Assembly (NCBI RefSeq): GCF_014337925.2 | Contig: NZ_CP143423.1 | Span: 2,014,501-2,078,500 of the forward strand | DNA: 64,000 nucleotides | Direction of reading: 5' to 3' | Source: Roseobacter fucihabitans | GTDB taxonomy: Bacteria > Pseudomonadota > Alphaproteobacteria > Rhodobacterales > Rhodobacteraceae | Shown here: piece by piece, positions 1 through 8,168 of the stretch | Layout: the number at the start of each line of letters is the position of its first letter | Position numbering within the stretch: position 1 is the first letter of the stretch | Position numbers and translations under genes: made by a program | Notes under the pieces: model-generated | What the model saw: the letters and a program-made list of their open reading frames with translations, nothing else | Told to the model about the DNA's origin: nothing | Databases searched by the model: none

Positions 1-1
1 G

Positions 2-178
2 GCGACACCGCACCGGGTGATCGGCACGGACCGCGAACGTATTTCCATCCCGCTGTTTTTTAACCCATCTTATGACACGAATATCGCGCCGCGCGGTTCC
101 GGTAATACCATCGTGGCGGGGGAACATCTGTCCCGGCGATTTTCCGAGACCTACGTGCATTTGCAAAAACCGCGATGA
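2..178 (+). CDS. C-terminal end of a 2-oxoglutarate/Fe(II) oxygenase (isopenicillin N synthase-like)
   Basis: Only the last 58 codons are inside the window, read from base 2 to a TGA at 176-178. The fragment starts with TPHRV and continues with R.SIPLFF and a final YV.LQK. In isopenicillin N synthase/1-aminocyclopropane-carboxylate oxidase-like dioxygenases the distal iron-binding His sits in a T.HRV motif and the 2-oxoglutarate-binding Arg in an R.S.P.F motif, and both are visible here. The substrate cannot be told from the tail. The stop codon abuts the stop of the convergent sufA-like gene with no spacer, so the two transcripts probably overlap at their 3' ends. Confidence 0.75.
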   Translation, partial: ATPHRVIGTDRERISIPLFFNPSYDTNIAPRGSGNTIVAGEHLSRRFSETYVHLQKPR

Positions 179-523
179 TCAGCCGAACTTGATGGACTCG
201 CCGCAGCCACAGGCTTCGGTCACATTGGGGTTGCGAAACTTGAACCCGCTTTCCAGCAGCGAGGTTTCATAGTCGATTTCGGTCCCGAACAGGAACATCT
301 GCGCCATCGGCGCGATCATCACGCGCGCGCCGTCCTGCTCCACGACCTCATCATTGGGATCGGTGGTTTCGACGTATTCCATGGTATATTCCATGCCCGC
401 ACAGCCACCCTTCTTGATGCCGATGCGCAGACCCGCATGACCTGCGGATGTCATCAGCTTGGCCACTTGTGACGCGGCCTTCGGGGTCAGGGTCACGGCC
501 TGTTTTCCGGGGATACCAAACAT
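179..523 (-). CDS. sufA: A-type iron-sulfur cluster carrier/insertion protein (SufA/HesB/IscA family)
   Basis: A 114-residue protein of normal A-type carrier length. The three conserved cysteines are visible: GGCAGMEY near residue 40 and EACGCGES close to the C-terminus. Proteins of this family carry an Fe-S cluster and pass it to apo-proteins in the cytosol. It is the last of three minus-strand genes, 23 bases after the acetyltransferase gene and downstream of sufT, which matches the tail of alphaproteobacterial suf operons. The start at 523 has a GGAGAG-type ribosome site just upstream. ErpA or IscA are alternative names; the suf neighbourhood favours SufA. Confidence 0.88.
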   Translation of the reverse strand: MFGIPGKQAVTLTPKAASQVAKLMTSAGHAGLRIGIKKGGCAGMEYTMEYVETTDPNDEVVEQDGARVMIAPMAQMFLFGTEIDYETSLLESGFKFRNPNVTEACGCGESIKFG

Positions 524-546
524 GGAAACTCTCCTTTGCGCCTAAT

Positions 547-1113
547 CTAAGCAGTATCGCTGCGTGGAACAAGCGGTCGTGCGGGATTTCCCGCGACCGT
601 CGTGCCTGGTGCCACATCGCGGGTGACCACCGACCCCGCACCGATGATCGCATCATCTCCGACTGTGACGCCCGGCATGATCAATGCGCCCCCGCCGATC
701 CAGACATTGCGCCCAATTCGAACCGCCCGGCTGAATTCCAGCCCCGCGTCGCGATCTTCGGCCCGGCGCGGGTGGTCAGCAGTGAGGATTTGAACCATCG
801 GACCGATTTGAGTTTTATCGCCGATGTGGATGGTGCAGCCGTCCAGCAAGACGCAACCGTTATTGAAGAACACATCCTCGCCCAAATGGATGTTATAGCC
901 GTAATCGACATAAAAGGGCGCGCGGACCGATCCGCGTGAACCGCGACTTCCAAGCCATTGATCCAGAATGTCTTTGCGGTCTTTGGCATCCGTCACAATC
1001 GTCGCGTTGTAGCGGCGTTGCAGATCCTGACTGCGCGCCCGGTCCCGCACCAATTCAGGATCGCCCGCCCGGTAGAGTTCACCGGCGATCATCTTCTCTT
1101 TTTCGGATTTCAT
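547..1113 (-). CDS. sugar O-acetyltransferase, maltose/galactoside acetyltransferase type (left-handed beta-helix)
   Basis: 188 residues, the usual size of this family. The N-terminus (KEKMIAGELYRAGDPEL) matches the family's helical lead-in. It is followed by hexapeptide repeats such as IGDKTQIGPMVQI, IGRNVWIGGGALI and VTVGDDAIIGAGSVV. The catalytic-type His lies in TADHP near residue 113. The family transfers acetyl from acetyl-CoA to sugar hydroxyls in the cytosol; the true substrate is unknown. It lies 9 bases after sufT and 23 bases before sufA, so it is probably co-transcribed with Fe-S assembly genes. No link between sugar acetylation and Fe-S assembly is evident from the protein. Confidence 0.85.
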   Translation of the reverse strand: MKSEKEKMIAGELYRAGDPELVRDRARSQDLQRRYNATIVTDAKDRKDILDQWLGSRGSRGSVRAPFYVDYGYNIHLGEDVFFNNGCVLLDGCTIHIGDKTQIGPMVQILTADHPRRAEDRDAGLEFSRAVRIGRNVWIGGGALIMPGVTVGDDAIIGAGSVVTRDVAPGTTVAGNPARPLVPRSDTA

Positions 1114-1122
1114 TTGCAGAAA

Positions 1123-1485
1123 TTACATGAAGCCGAGTTCAAGACGCGCCTCATCCGACATCATATCCATGCCCCAGGGCGGTTCCCAGACCAGTTCGAC
1201 ATTAACGTGTTTCACGCCCGCGATCGGTTCCACCGCATCCGCCACCCATCCGGGCATCTCGCCGGCGACAGGACAGCCGGGCGCGGTCAGGGACATCTTG
1301 ATAAAAACTTCACTTTGTTCATTTATATCAATGGTATAGATTAGTCCGAGTTCGTATATATTGACTGGAATTTCGGGGTCATAAACGGAGCGACACGCCT
1401 CCACGATTTGCTCGTAAAGCGGGTGGTCAGTTGTTGAGGGCGCAATCAGCGGCGCACCCTCCAGCGGTTCGGTTACGTTGTTCAT
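1123..1485 (-). CDS. sufT: SufT-like Fe-S assembly protein (DUF59/MIP18 family)
   Basis: About 120 residues containing the DUF59 hallmarks YDPEIPVNIYELGLIY and a Cys in TAPGCPVAGEMP. It ends with the VWEPPWGMDMMSDEAR signature typical of the SUF-associated subgroup. Such proteins help maturation of Fe-S enzymes. A GTG at 1497 is in frame, but the ATG at 1485 has a GAGG Shine-Dalgarno sequence at proper spacing and is preferred. It heads a three-gene run with the acetyltransferase and sufA genes. The sufS/sufD/sufB genes that often precede sufT are absent here; instead the upstream DNA is a decayed island, so the operon may have been cut or rearranged. Confidence 0.87.
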   Translation of the reverse strand: MNNVTEPLEGAPLIAPSTTDHPLYEQIVEACRSVYDPEIPVNIYELGLIYTIDINEQSEVFIKMSLTAPGCPVAGEMPGWVADAVEPIAGVKHVNVELVWEPPWGMDMMSDEARLELGFM

Positions 1486-1644
1486 CGCGAGCCTCACTAT
1501 CTATTCTTAGTCTTTGTATAAGGATTACGGTGCGAGGGGTAAAGGGGGCCACTGGCTTGCAATTGTGGTTGTTGTTTGTAGCGCTTGTAGCGCGACAAGG
1601 ATTTCTGCAGTGAATGACAGAGATAATTGCAGCAAACGGTTTTG

Positions 1645-3427
1645 TCAAAAACAGCTTTGAACGCCTTTCAAACAGGTTTCGAAGGTGCTCAAGTCCGCTT
1701 CGCCAATATCTGCACTGCACTCCCCTGCGCGGATCATCCCACCAAGGCGTCTCTGTCACGCTCCTGGCGATCTGATAACTTGCGCGCGGATTATCGAAAT
1801 CATTAAGCGACCTCGCCATGCCGAAAGCACCGAATTTCCCCGGCTGGCCGATATGATTATAATCCATGTGTTGACCGTCACCGATCAATGCCCAGGCGTC
1901 CATCAGCGTTGCATATCTTGCCGCAAGTTCGGGTGAGTATGAGTATGCAGTCAAAGCGGGGATGCAAGCCTCGTAATCGGCCTCTGATACACCCTGCACC
2001 GCGAACCAGTGTTGAATATGCGTGCCGCCCTCGTAGAGGATCAGAGGGATGCTTCCTGCCGCTGTCTTGCTCGCTTGCAACCACCCAATCGCCTGACCGA
2101 TGTAATCCAGAGCGCCAATCCGACCATCGATATAAGTGATCAGTTCTTGCTCTGTATCGCCCGCATCGACGCGCGCTTTTAGGTTAGCGATCTCATTTGG
2201 TGCCGAGATAAACCCGCTGCCAAAATACGAGGCCACGCAAATACTATCAAGAACCGTAGCCGGGTCGATCCAGTTATCCGGCTCTTCACTCTGCCAGACA
2301 CTTGCGGTCGCGAACTGCGAGGTAACGCCCGCGCTTGCTGCCTGCGATCCGGCTGAGTAGTGCAGTCTGGTTGCTGCCTCTGCGCCGTATTCTTCCTTGC
2401 ACGCTTGAGCCAAAACAACATCCGCCATGGCCCAATAAGACACGCTGTTGTTTACATCAGACCAACCCCGGTCGCGGGCCTCGTTGAACACCTCTGCAAA
2501 CTGGTCAAAGGTAGAATTCCACGTCTCATTGCTGTTTTGAATGTAGGCGATCAGTGACGGGTCCAGATTGGCCTTGAGGTATCCGCACAGATCACGCGCA
2601 AAAGTCGTATCCACAATGCCCGGACCTGCAATCTGCATCGCGCGATGTGGCATACATATCCACGGATCTATCTTTGTTTTGTTGTGCAGCTTCATAATCA
2701 CCGACAAGGGTATGGGCGACCAGAATGGATTGTCTTCAATTGGAAAATCGTTAATGCTGTCCATCTCACTGCCGTTGATACCCAGCGTGTTGAGGTGGCG
2801 TAATTGGCTCAAACCGCGCAGCGATGCGATGTACTCAGGGTTGAATATCTCGCCTGCGTCGTAAAGGTCCTGGTAATCCTCTCGAACACAAACAAAGTTT
2901 TGCGGGTAATTGCTTGGCGTGATTGTAGCCCAAAACCATCCAAACTGGCCGGGTGTTTCGCCAATGTTAAAGATCAATTCCCCCGGCGTGTTCGAGACAA
3001 CCGAAATGCCCAACGTCCCGGTAATTTGATCCCCCGTGTAGGTGAAGCGATATCGACCAGCTAACGGCTCAAATCCCGGCCCCTGCCAAGACCAGAGCGC
3101 CCATAGACCTGACGTTGCTTCTGGCGGTCTGGCCGTTACATAGCCGATTGCGTCAGTGTAGCCCCCCGCAACGATTTCCGGGTATTCAATCTTGGTGCCG
3201 CTGATCCCAAAAGCCAGCGGCGTCATTGATTTGCAGATGTTGAGAAAGGGTGACGCGGTCCCTGATGCACCAAAGCCGCTGGCGTTGACGCTCAGGGTGC
3301 ATGTGATGTTTTGATCAGGTCCGGTATCCCCCCAGTTCATCACGTCGCCAAATGTGGTATCCGCCCCTTGTTTGACGATATGGTTGACGTAGCCCGATTT
3401 TGCAGAACTTTCTAAACGTATCGGCAT
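1645..3427 (-). pseudogene. decayed gene for a large secreted or phage-associated protein, family not recognised
   Basis: The frame opens at 3427 one base after the stop of the upstream beta-helix gene. It runs about 565 residues in a convincing protein frame: beta-rich start with MNWGDTGPDQN, middle with ETWNST and LILYEGGTH, and a Trp-rich end at ETPWWDD. The LILYEGG and NSNETWN segments recall glycoside-hydrolase-type proteins, but I cannot name a family. After WWDD, near 1730, the frame changes character and would run into sufT. The neighbouring frame instead gives a short plausible tail ending in a TGA at 1645-1647. This suggests a frameshift in a gene that has lost function. No signal peptide is obvious. 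Confidence 0.55.
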
Positions 3428-3428
3428 T

Positions 3429-4547
3429 TTACAGTCCTGTTATTGAAGAGTGTCGCGCTTTAACTGCCGCTCGAATATCGGCCAAGCCTTGCGCGTTTGG
3501 TGTTGGCATAAGAACTATGTCATTTGCTGAGCCGAGATACGGAAAGTTCAGGCCATCATTGGCCCCAAACAGTGCGATGGATGCCCACGGTGCTGCTGAC
3601 AGATCAAGCCCGGAATATTCGACGTAGACCTTAGACCCTGTTGAAACGGCTGTGTGAAGATTGGCGCGTGTGCTGCCAATTGCCGAGCCATCCACAAAGA
3701 TCGAGGGGGAACCCACACCGCCGTGACTGCTGCTGCCGCTACAGGCGCAACGCTAAGATCACCACTACCGAGTTCATTGACCGTTACTGTACCGGCATCA
3801 TTGCCGACAACCTCAAGGGCAACGGGATCTGATTGCATGCCAGCATATGCCGGATCTGTGCGCAGCGTGCCATCAAGGTTAAGATCAAATGGAGCCTCAG
3901 AATAACCAGACACAATGCCCTTGGCTGGTGATCCGTCTGCAAGCGTCAGATCTGGAACTGTGATCGTTGGGCGATGGCCTTCGCCGATGACCACCGCCGC
4001 GTCGGGATCAACAAACAGCGGATCAGTGCCGACATAATCGCCATCCTGCGCGTTGAGATTGTCATCAACCGTGAAGCCCGTTACGCTGATGAACGTGTTC
4101 AGAACCTTGATGTCATCTGTGTCATTCCAGATGATATTCCCGATAAATTCAAAGTCGCTGACAACGCCAGCAGATACGAAATCAGCGTAGGACCACCCCG
4201 ACAAGTTCAGGCCGCGCCCGGTGCCTGCGCGGTTGGCGTTATAGACCGTGTTAAAGCGCCAGCGAACGCCTTCAATGGCACCGTCTGGCCCGTCTTTTTG
4301 TGGGTGGCGTTAGCAGTACAAACCCGCAAGATTGATGTCCCAAACCAGATTGTTGTAGATGTCGATATTCTTGAAGGTCTGGACGAATTCCGCCGCGCCT
4401 TTCGACGCCTTGAAAGTGGCGTATCTATGCGCCGGTCGTGGCGCTCTCGATGGTGTCAATCGTGCCAAGTCGAGTGCCCTCGAGTGGACCGGCGATGTCC
4501 TCCCAAAGGTCGGACAGGTTCAGGATGATCTGGACCACGCCGCCCAT
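3429..4547 (-). pseudogene. decayed right-handed parallel beta-helix protein gene
   Basis: Fragments in several frames add up to one beta-helix protein: FKNIDIYNNLVWDINLAGLY, then RFNTVYNANRAGTGRGLNLSG, GNIIWNDTDDI, the coil-end motif LDGTLRTDPAYAG, and finally FVDGSAIGS and VYVEYSGLDL. At least three lesions separate them: a frameshift near 4428, a TAA at 4310-4312, and a frameshift near 3718 beside a run of G. The 5' end merges into phage debris near 4547, so that boundary is uncertain. Beta-helix proteins are often secreted polysaccharide-active enzymes or tail spikes; which applies here is unknown. The next gene starts one base after this stop, suggesting an ancestral two-gene operon. Confidence 0.6.
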
Positions 4548-4629
4548 TGCAGCTCGCGGCGCGGGGTCTCCTTGCGGATCTCGAGCCAGTCAGCTCCAAT
4601 TCGCTGTATGTGATCTGTTTCCCCTTCAT
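4548..4629 (-). pseudogene. remnant of a short phage gene, possibly an HNH-nuclease-type N-terminus
   Basis: The reading starts with MKGKQITYSELE in one frame and continues as DWLEIRKETPRREL in the next, so one indel separates two halves of a recognisable phage-type opening. The ATG at 4627-4629 overlaps the stop of the preceding small gene as ATGA, as in a compact phage operon. From memory, proteins opening with ITYS..E...LE.R...PRREL occur as HNH endonucleases in temperate phages. This assignment is tentative because only about 27 codons survive before the sequence runs into the beta-helix relic. Confidence 0.4.
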
Positions 4630-5141
4630 TTCGAGGAACTCCCGATGATCTGGGGCAGGTGGCCCAGGACCTTGTCGCCATGCTCGGCAAAGAGCTTCGC
4701 GGCCTTGAACTGAAGATCGGCATTGCTGCTGATATGATCGGCGACGGCGACCAGCGCGCCCGCGCGCTTCACCTCTTTGTGTATGTCCTCGGGCGACAGG
4801 CTTTCATCAGAAAGACGCTCCAGCTGCATGAACAGGTGATCATTGAGGTCTGAGAGTTTGTTGTTCATCGCTCCGCCCTCCGCCCGCAACTGCGCATTCA
4901 TGGCACTCGCGACCTGCTGGGCTGTGGCTTTGAGGTCGCCGGTGCTGGGGAGGGTTTCACAGATGGTGCGCGAGTCTGAAATCACTGTCTGCTCGCCTTT
5001 TTCCGTGCGGATCTGCGCTGGGAAGCACCGCTCCAGCCCCTTGACGCCCTCACGCGCAAAGACACGTGTCACGAGCGGCACCTGACCGCCTGCGATCAGA
5101 CGCAAGATACCGCATTGGTGAGGTAATTTGCGGACATGCAT
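4626..5141 (-). CDS. phage early-region-like small protein (171-codon frame; likely real start at 4868)
   Basis: The open frame is 171 codons, but an internal ATG at 4868 follows an excellent GGAGG Shine-Dalgarno sequence and would give an 80-residue acidic helical protein (MNNKLSDLNDHLFMQLERLS). The LNDHLF.QLERL opening resembles small proteins encoded next to HNH genes in temperate, Mu-like or lambdoid phages (recollection, not searched). The upstream in-frame stretch (GDLKATAQQVASAMNAQLRAEGG) also looks coding and may be the end of another phage gene fused by loss of a stop. An ATGA overlap links it to the next remnant. Probably non-functional in its present context. Confidence 0.45.
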   Translation of the reverse strand: MHVRKLPHQCGILRLIAGGQVPLVTRVFAREGVKGLERCFPAQIRTEKGEQTVISDSRTICETLPSTGDLKATAQQVASAMNAQLRAEGGAMNNKLSDLNDHLFMQLERLSDESLSPEDIHKEVKRAGALVAVADHISSNADLQFKAAKLFAEHGDKVLGHLPQIIGSSSK

Positions 5142-5497
5142 TTCGGCCTACAATCCGATGTCTTCAATGGAGAAAATCAGACTGGTGACGGCCACCTACC
5201 AAAAGCTCTTTTTGTTTGCCTCTTCCGTGTTCTTCGATGGTCTTCCAGTTACTGCAATACTTAGTGTCTCACTACAGCTGTGCAACAAAGGTGTTTTATT
5301 GAATAGTGCTCGCATCTGCATCAAGCGACAGAACGGTGTCGAGCGCATAATTCCAGACTTGATTCATTGGCTCGTGCTCCGCGCCATTCCAGCATTGCGT
5401 CGAAATCGTTTTGTCCTCGGAGAGATTAGCTTATTACGTTACAAATTAAGATTTGCCTCTTGCACATCTTGCCAGGAGCGCGCTAAACCACTTATAT
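5142..5497. other. 356-base stretch without a recognisable gene
   Basis: This lies between the phage remnant and tRNA-Ser(GGA). Base composition is more A/T-rich than the surrounding housekeeping DNA. A plus-strand frame from 5128 crosses it but has no family features and runs into the tRNA, so it is not called. No promoter or repeat is clear enough to annotate, although the tRNA promoter should lie at its right end. Confidence 0.5.
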
Positions 5498-5587
5498 GGA
5501 GCGGTGGCCGAGTGGTCGAAGGCGCACGCCTGGAAAGTGTGTAGGCGGGAGACCGTCTCCAGGGTTCGAATCCCTGTCGCTCCGCCA
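5498..5587 (+). tRNA. tRNA-Ser, anticodon GGA
   Basis: This is a 90-base class II tRNA. The acceptor stem GGAGCGG pairs with TCGCTCC (one G-U pair), the discriminator base is G, and CCA is encoded. The anticodon loop CTGGAAA gives GGA (reads UCC/UCU). A long variable arm (GTAGGCGGGAGACCGTCTCC) is present, as required for tRNA-Ser, and the T arm is CAGGGTTCGAATCCCTG. A recombinase gene lies about 100 bases downstream of its 3' end, a classic integration context. Confidence 0.95.
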
Positions 5588-5689
5588 TGATCAATTTACA
5601 ACATGTTGTTTTTAAACGGAAATAAGATAATTTTTTATTTCGTTCCCACATTTATTCCCACATCGAGCTGTTGCTTAGATTGGGCAGTT

Positions 5690-6529
5690 TCAATCCACAT
5701 CAGACGTAGTTCCCGTAATCAACTTGCGTTGTGCATCGCGGCTGATTTGGCCGTAACTGCGCAAGGTGGTCAAGACATCTGTGTGCCCGAGGTTTTGAGA
5801 GGTGACGACGAGTTCTGCCACGGACGTGCAATGTTTGGCTGCATGGCGTGCAAGCATGTGACGAAAGGCATGCGGGCCGTAGTTGGGAATGCCTGCAGCA
5901 TCATACGCTATGCGAACAATTTTGCGCACGGGTTCGGTGGTTTTCCAATGTTCACGGGTAAAGCCGTTTGCTGCGAAACCTAAATTTGAGTTGGCGGCTA
6001 TAGCGGTTGCTGAAAACAATGGATCATCGGGACCGTAAAGGGCCACCTCATCGCAATAGGTCATCCAGTCCGCAAGGGCGGTTTCTGCATCATCAAATCC
6101 TTTGGCAAAGAAGGTATCAATGACCTTGCCAAATTTGGTGGCCACCTCGCGTGGGTTTTGGGTGACAGATTGTTCCCGCAGATTAATGTGTTTGATCTTG
6201 AGCGATACCAAAGCCGCGACACGAACACCTGTTAGGCAAAGAAGGGCAAAGACAGCCTTGTCGCGCTTTTGTTGTGGTGTGGCGCTGGGCATAAGGTCAA
6301 GGGCGCGATTGGCTTGGTTTATGCTGGGTGCAGGACGTGGCGGGGCCGCGCGGGCCTCTGCTTCATCGCGACGCGATAGATTGAAATAATCCGCGTCTGC
6401 CGCTCTGATACGGCTGCGAAACCCATCTTGCTGAGAAAGCCACAGGACAAATTCCCGCAAGGTTGCCAAGACAGATCGCATTGTGGATTGCTTCGCAATC
6501 GCCTGCCGGGCAATGCATGCCGCCGACAT
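5690..6529 (-). pseudogene. tyrosine recombinase (phage/island integrase) lacking its N-terminal domain
   Basis: The catalytic domain is present: first Arg in LTGVRVAALVSLK, HAFRHMLARH (the H-x-x-R box), LGHTD, and the nucleophile Tyr in LRSYGQIS. Integrases of this type are usually around 380-400 residues, whereas only about 265 clearly homologous residues remain here. The first dozen codons of the open frame are read from an IS3-type transposase fragment in another frame, so the N-terminal core-binding and arm-binding parts were replaced by the insertion. The gene faces tRNA-Ser(GGA), 102 bases away, consistent with an element once integrated at that tRNA. Activity is unlikely without the missing part. 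Confidence 0.8.
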
Positions 6530-6606
6530 ACATCAGCAGTCTTCTCGCCAGCTTCCTGTTCCTTGATCATTGCTATGATTTGTTCGTCCGTGAAACGTGC
6601 CTTCAT
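6511..6606 (-). mobile_element. IS3-family transposase OrfA fragment (first 32 codons)
   Basis: The start MKARFTDEQIIAMIKEQEAG followed by EKTADVCRRH is the helix-turn-helix opening of IS3-family OrfA proteins. After about 32 codons the similarity stops and the DNA continues as integrase in a different frame. The left end of the insertion sequence is probably near 6640, since TGTAGAGTCTGCCC lies there just upstream of the start. The rest of OrfA and all of OrfB are absent, so this is a dead remnant created by a deletion between the IS and the integrase gene. Confidence 0.8.
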
Positions 6607-6652
6607 TTGTCCGTCCTGTTGGTGGGCAGACTCTACATAAATTTAGAGGAGT

Positions 6653-6925
6653 TTAAGGGGCGCAGGTCAGCTTCACAAAAGGTTTGACGTGGGCAGGCGG
6701 GATCAACCTGGCTGTGTGACCGAGATCGCCGATCGCCCGCCCCCAGTGATGGGCACTCGCACAGGCCTTCATTGCCACCAAGCATGGCGGCAGCTCGCTC
6801 AGAAATTTTAACAGCTCAGCACGTGACAACTTGCGCCAGAACACAACCAATCCATCGGCTCCGGCACCATGCGCCTGAAGTATGTTCTTGGCCAGATCCA
6901 GGCCGATAATGCTAACCTCATTCAT
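6653..6925 (-). mobile_element. IS110-family transposase N-terminal fragment
   Basis: The start MNEVSIIGLDLAKN and the LIPPAHVKPFVK segment are diagnostic of the DEDD domain of IS110 transposases. The ATG at 6925 follows a GGAGAG ribosome site and is preferred over a longer in-frame start at 6991. Only about 85 residues remain, against a normal 300-400. At the position where related transposases have Glu (MEACAS) this copy has Lys (MKACAS, residue 53), which would remove a catalytic acidic residue. The element is therefore doubly inactive. It adjoins the IS3 fragment, so several insertions landed in the same spot. Confidence 0.85.
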
Positions 6926-7276
6926 GGACGCTCTCCTCGTAGAAGGTTTCCCCACTACCTTGGCACATTCGATGCCGCCGGGGGCGTCCACCCCATCGCT
7001 TACGATCAGGCTGGGCCGTCACGCCATTATCACCTGCTTTTCCCGGAATATTGGTCTCAAGACGCGCCCACACGCAATCCGAATCCCCAAACGTTCCCCA
7101 ATCCTTCGAACCTCTATTTTTTTAAGCTTGACGCGGATATCGGCGAATTAGGGTAGCCTGAATGGCCTCGGGTTCTGGTTATATAGGAAAAAATATTTCC
7201 CGACAAAAACAATCAGGAAGCTTGATTTATGTCATCACTTAGTATCTGACTGTTTTAGTAAACAAAGCGATGGAGA
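6926..7276. other. IS110 upstream DNA and an A/T-rich spacer, no gene seen
   Basis: Bases 6926-7160 look like the non-coding leader of the IS110 element (they include its ribosome site) and carry no convincing frame. Bases 7160-7276 are A/T-rich, with a partial dyad GGAAAAAATATTTCC around 7189-7203 and TTGATT further on, so promoters may lie here. Their polarity cannot be fixed from the sequence alone. Confidence 0.45.
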
Positions 7277-7690
7277 GTGACAGTGTCACGTTCTTTGACG
7301 AAATTAACCACGGCGCGATTAACGACGGCGAGGACAACAACGACGGCGACGGGGGCGCTTGCATCGGCATTGGCATCGGCATCGGCATCGGCCTTTGCCG
7401 GGGGCGCATTGGATCTGTATGCCTCACGTCATTGCGATGCTGATGCGTGCCCGGCTCCCGATTTCAGCGAAGCCAGGGGGATCGAAGCTGATTGGACCGA
7501 TGGCAAAGCCGATTGGGTCGGGTTCCCGGCACAGCTGGCCCCGGATCAGGCACCGCATGCTGGCAAAGACGAATACCCTGCTGATGCGCCGCGCCGTGGC
7601 TGCACCTGGCCATTTGCCTCAGATCTGAGCGCCATGGCCAAATCCCTACCCCATGCCCAACAGTTTTTTGACGAAACCGGTTGGACATGA
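7277..7690 (+). CDS. uncertain low-complexity ORF with a hexanucleotide repeat
   Basis: A 137-codon frame starting at GTG reads Thr-rich, then Ala-Ser repeats (ALASALASASASAFAGGA), then a more ordinary acidic stretch with PDFSEARGIEADW. The Ala-Ser part comes from tandem copies of a six-base unit (GGCATC) around 7356-7395. A competing frame starts at ATG 7270 and reads Asp-rich then Gly-Ile repeats but stops near 7440. Neither has a strong ribosome site. The second half (7440-7690) has natural-looking codon use and may be the tail of a lost gene. No family recognised. Confidence 0.3.
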   Translation: MTVSRSLTKLTTARLTTARTTTTATGALASALASASASAFAGGALDLYASRHCDADACPAPDFSEARGIEADWTDGKADWVGFPAQLAPDQAPHAGKDEYPADAPRRGCTWPFASDLSAMAKSLPHAQQFFDETGWT

Positions 7691-7705
7691 CGTGAATTTT
7701 CGCAA

Positions 7706-7740
7706 CGGGCGGCCTCTGCTGCCCGTCTTCTTCCCCCTTT
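7706..7740 (+). terminator. possible factor-independent terminator before the hemP operon
   Basis: CGGGCGGC and GCTGCCCG form an eight-pair stem with one G-U and a CTCT loop. It is followed by a pyrimidine-rich tract (TCTTCTTCCCCCTTT) rather than a pure U run, so termination strength is uncertain. It would separate the low-complexity frame from the hemP cluster. Confidence 0.4.
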
Positions 7741-7818
7741 CGCAGGGGGGTCAACACCATAGTCTTCCCAGCCACCCGTATTGGGCAAGCCCGGAAATCC
7801 ACACCCCCGGAGGCAAAG

Positions 7819-7992
7819 ATGACAGACCTGAATGTAACACGTTCTATGCCGTCACCATCCCCACAAGCTGCGCAGATACCCGATCAGAACGACAATTATT
7901 GGCGCGAAATTCTGCAACATGCGGCAGAAGGGCAATACGGTGGCGGCCTTTCGATCGAGCATCTGATCGACCGTTTGGAGGGCGCAAAGTGA
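7819..7992 (+). CDS. 57-residue protein of unknown function, first gene of the hemP operon
   Basis: The ATG at 7819 has a strong GGAGG Shine-Dalgarno sequence six bases upstream. The frame ends with TGA overlapping the hemP ATG (TGATG at 7990-7994), so the two are translationally coupled. The product is small and soluble, with a Pro/Ser-rich start and a helical C-terminal half (YWREILQHAAEGQYGGGLSI). I do not recognise a family. The coupling to hemP suggests a role in haem or iron acquisition, but nothing in the protein itself shows it. Confidence 0.65.
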   Translation: MTDLNVTRSMPSPSPQAAQIPDQNDNYWREILQHAAEGQYGGGLSIEHLIDRLEGAK

Positions 7993-8168
7993 TGCCAACC
8001 CTGCAAAGCCCCCCGCGCACCACCACAGTTCAGCCCAAGAGCGAAGAATTACCCGCATATGATGTGCGACATATCGTGCAGGGCGGGGATCAGGCCCGTC
8101 TGATCCTGGACGGCCAAACCTATCTGCTGCGCATCACGCGGGCAGGCAAGTTGATCCTGACCAAATGA
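7992..8168 (+). CDS. hemP: haemin uptake protein HemP
   Basis: 58 residues with the family's C-terminal signature: ARLILDGQTYLLRITRAGKL, ending LILTK. HemP proteins are short and found in haem/siderophore uptake loci; in some bacteria they are reported to influence expression of haem receptor genes, and the mechanism is not settled. Translation is coupled on both sides: TGATG with the preceding gene and ATGA with the following one. No TonB-dependent receptor or haem ABC transporter lies in this window, so HemP must act with genes located elsewhere or have a local role. Confidence 0.85.
   Translation: MPTLQSPPRTTTVQPKSEELPAYDVRHIVQGGDQARLILDGQTYLLRITRAGKLILTK

Noticed and set aside
1427-1644. 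C-terminal extension of the large island protein into sufT
   Set aside because: The final 60-70 codons read as Arg/Asn-rich nonsense and overlap sufT; an adjacent frame gives a short natural tail, so the extension is a frameshift artefact.
7350-7400. Possible CRISPR-like or direct repeat array
   Set aside because: The repeats are contiguous six-base units without spacers, so this is a simple tandem repeat, not CRISPR.
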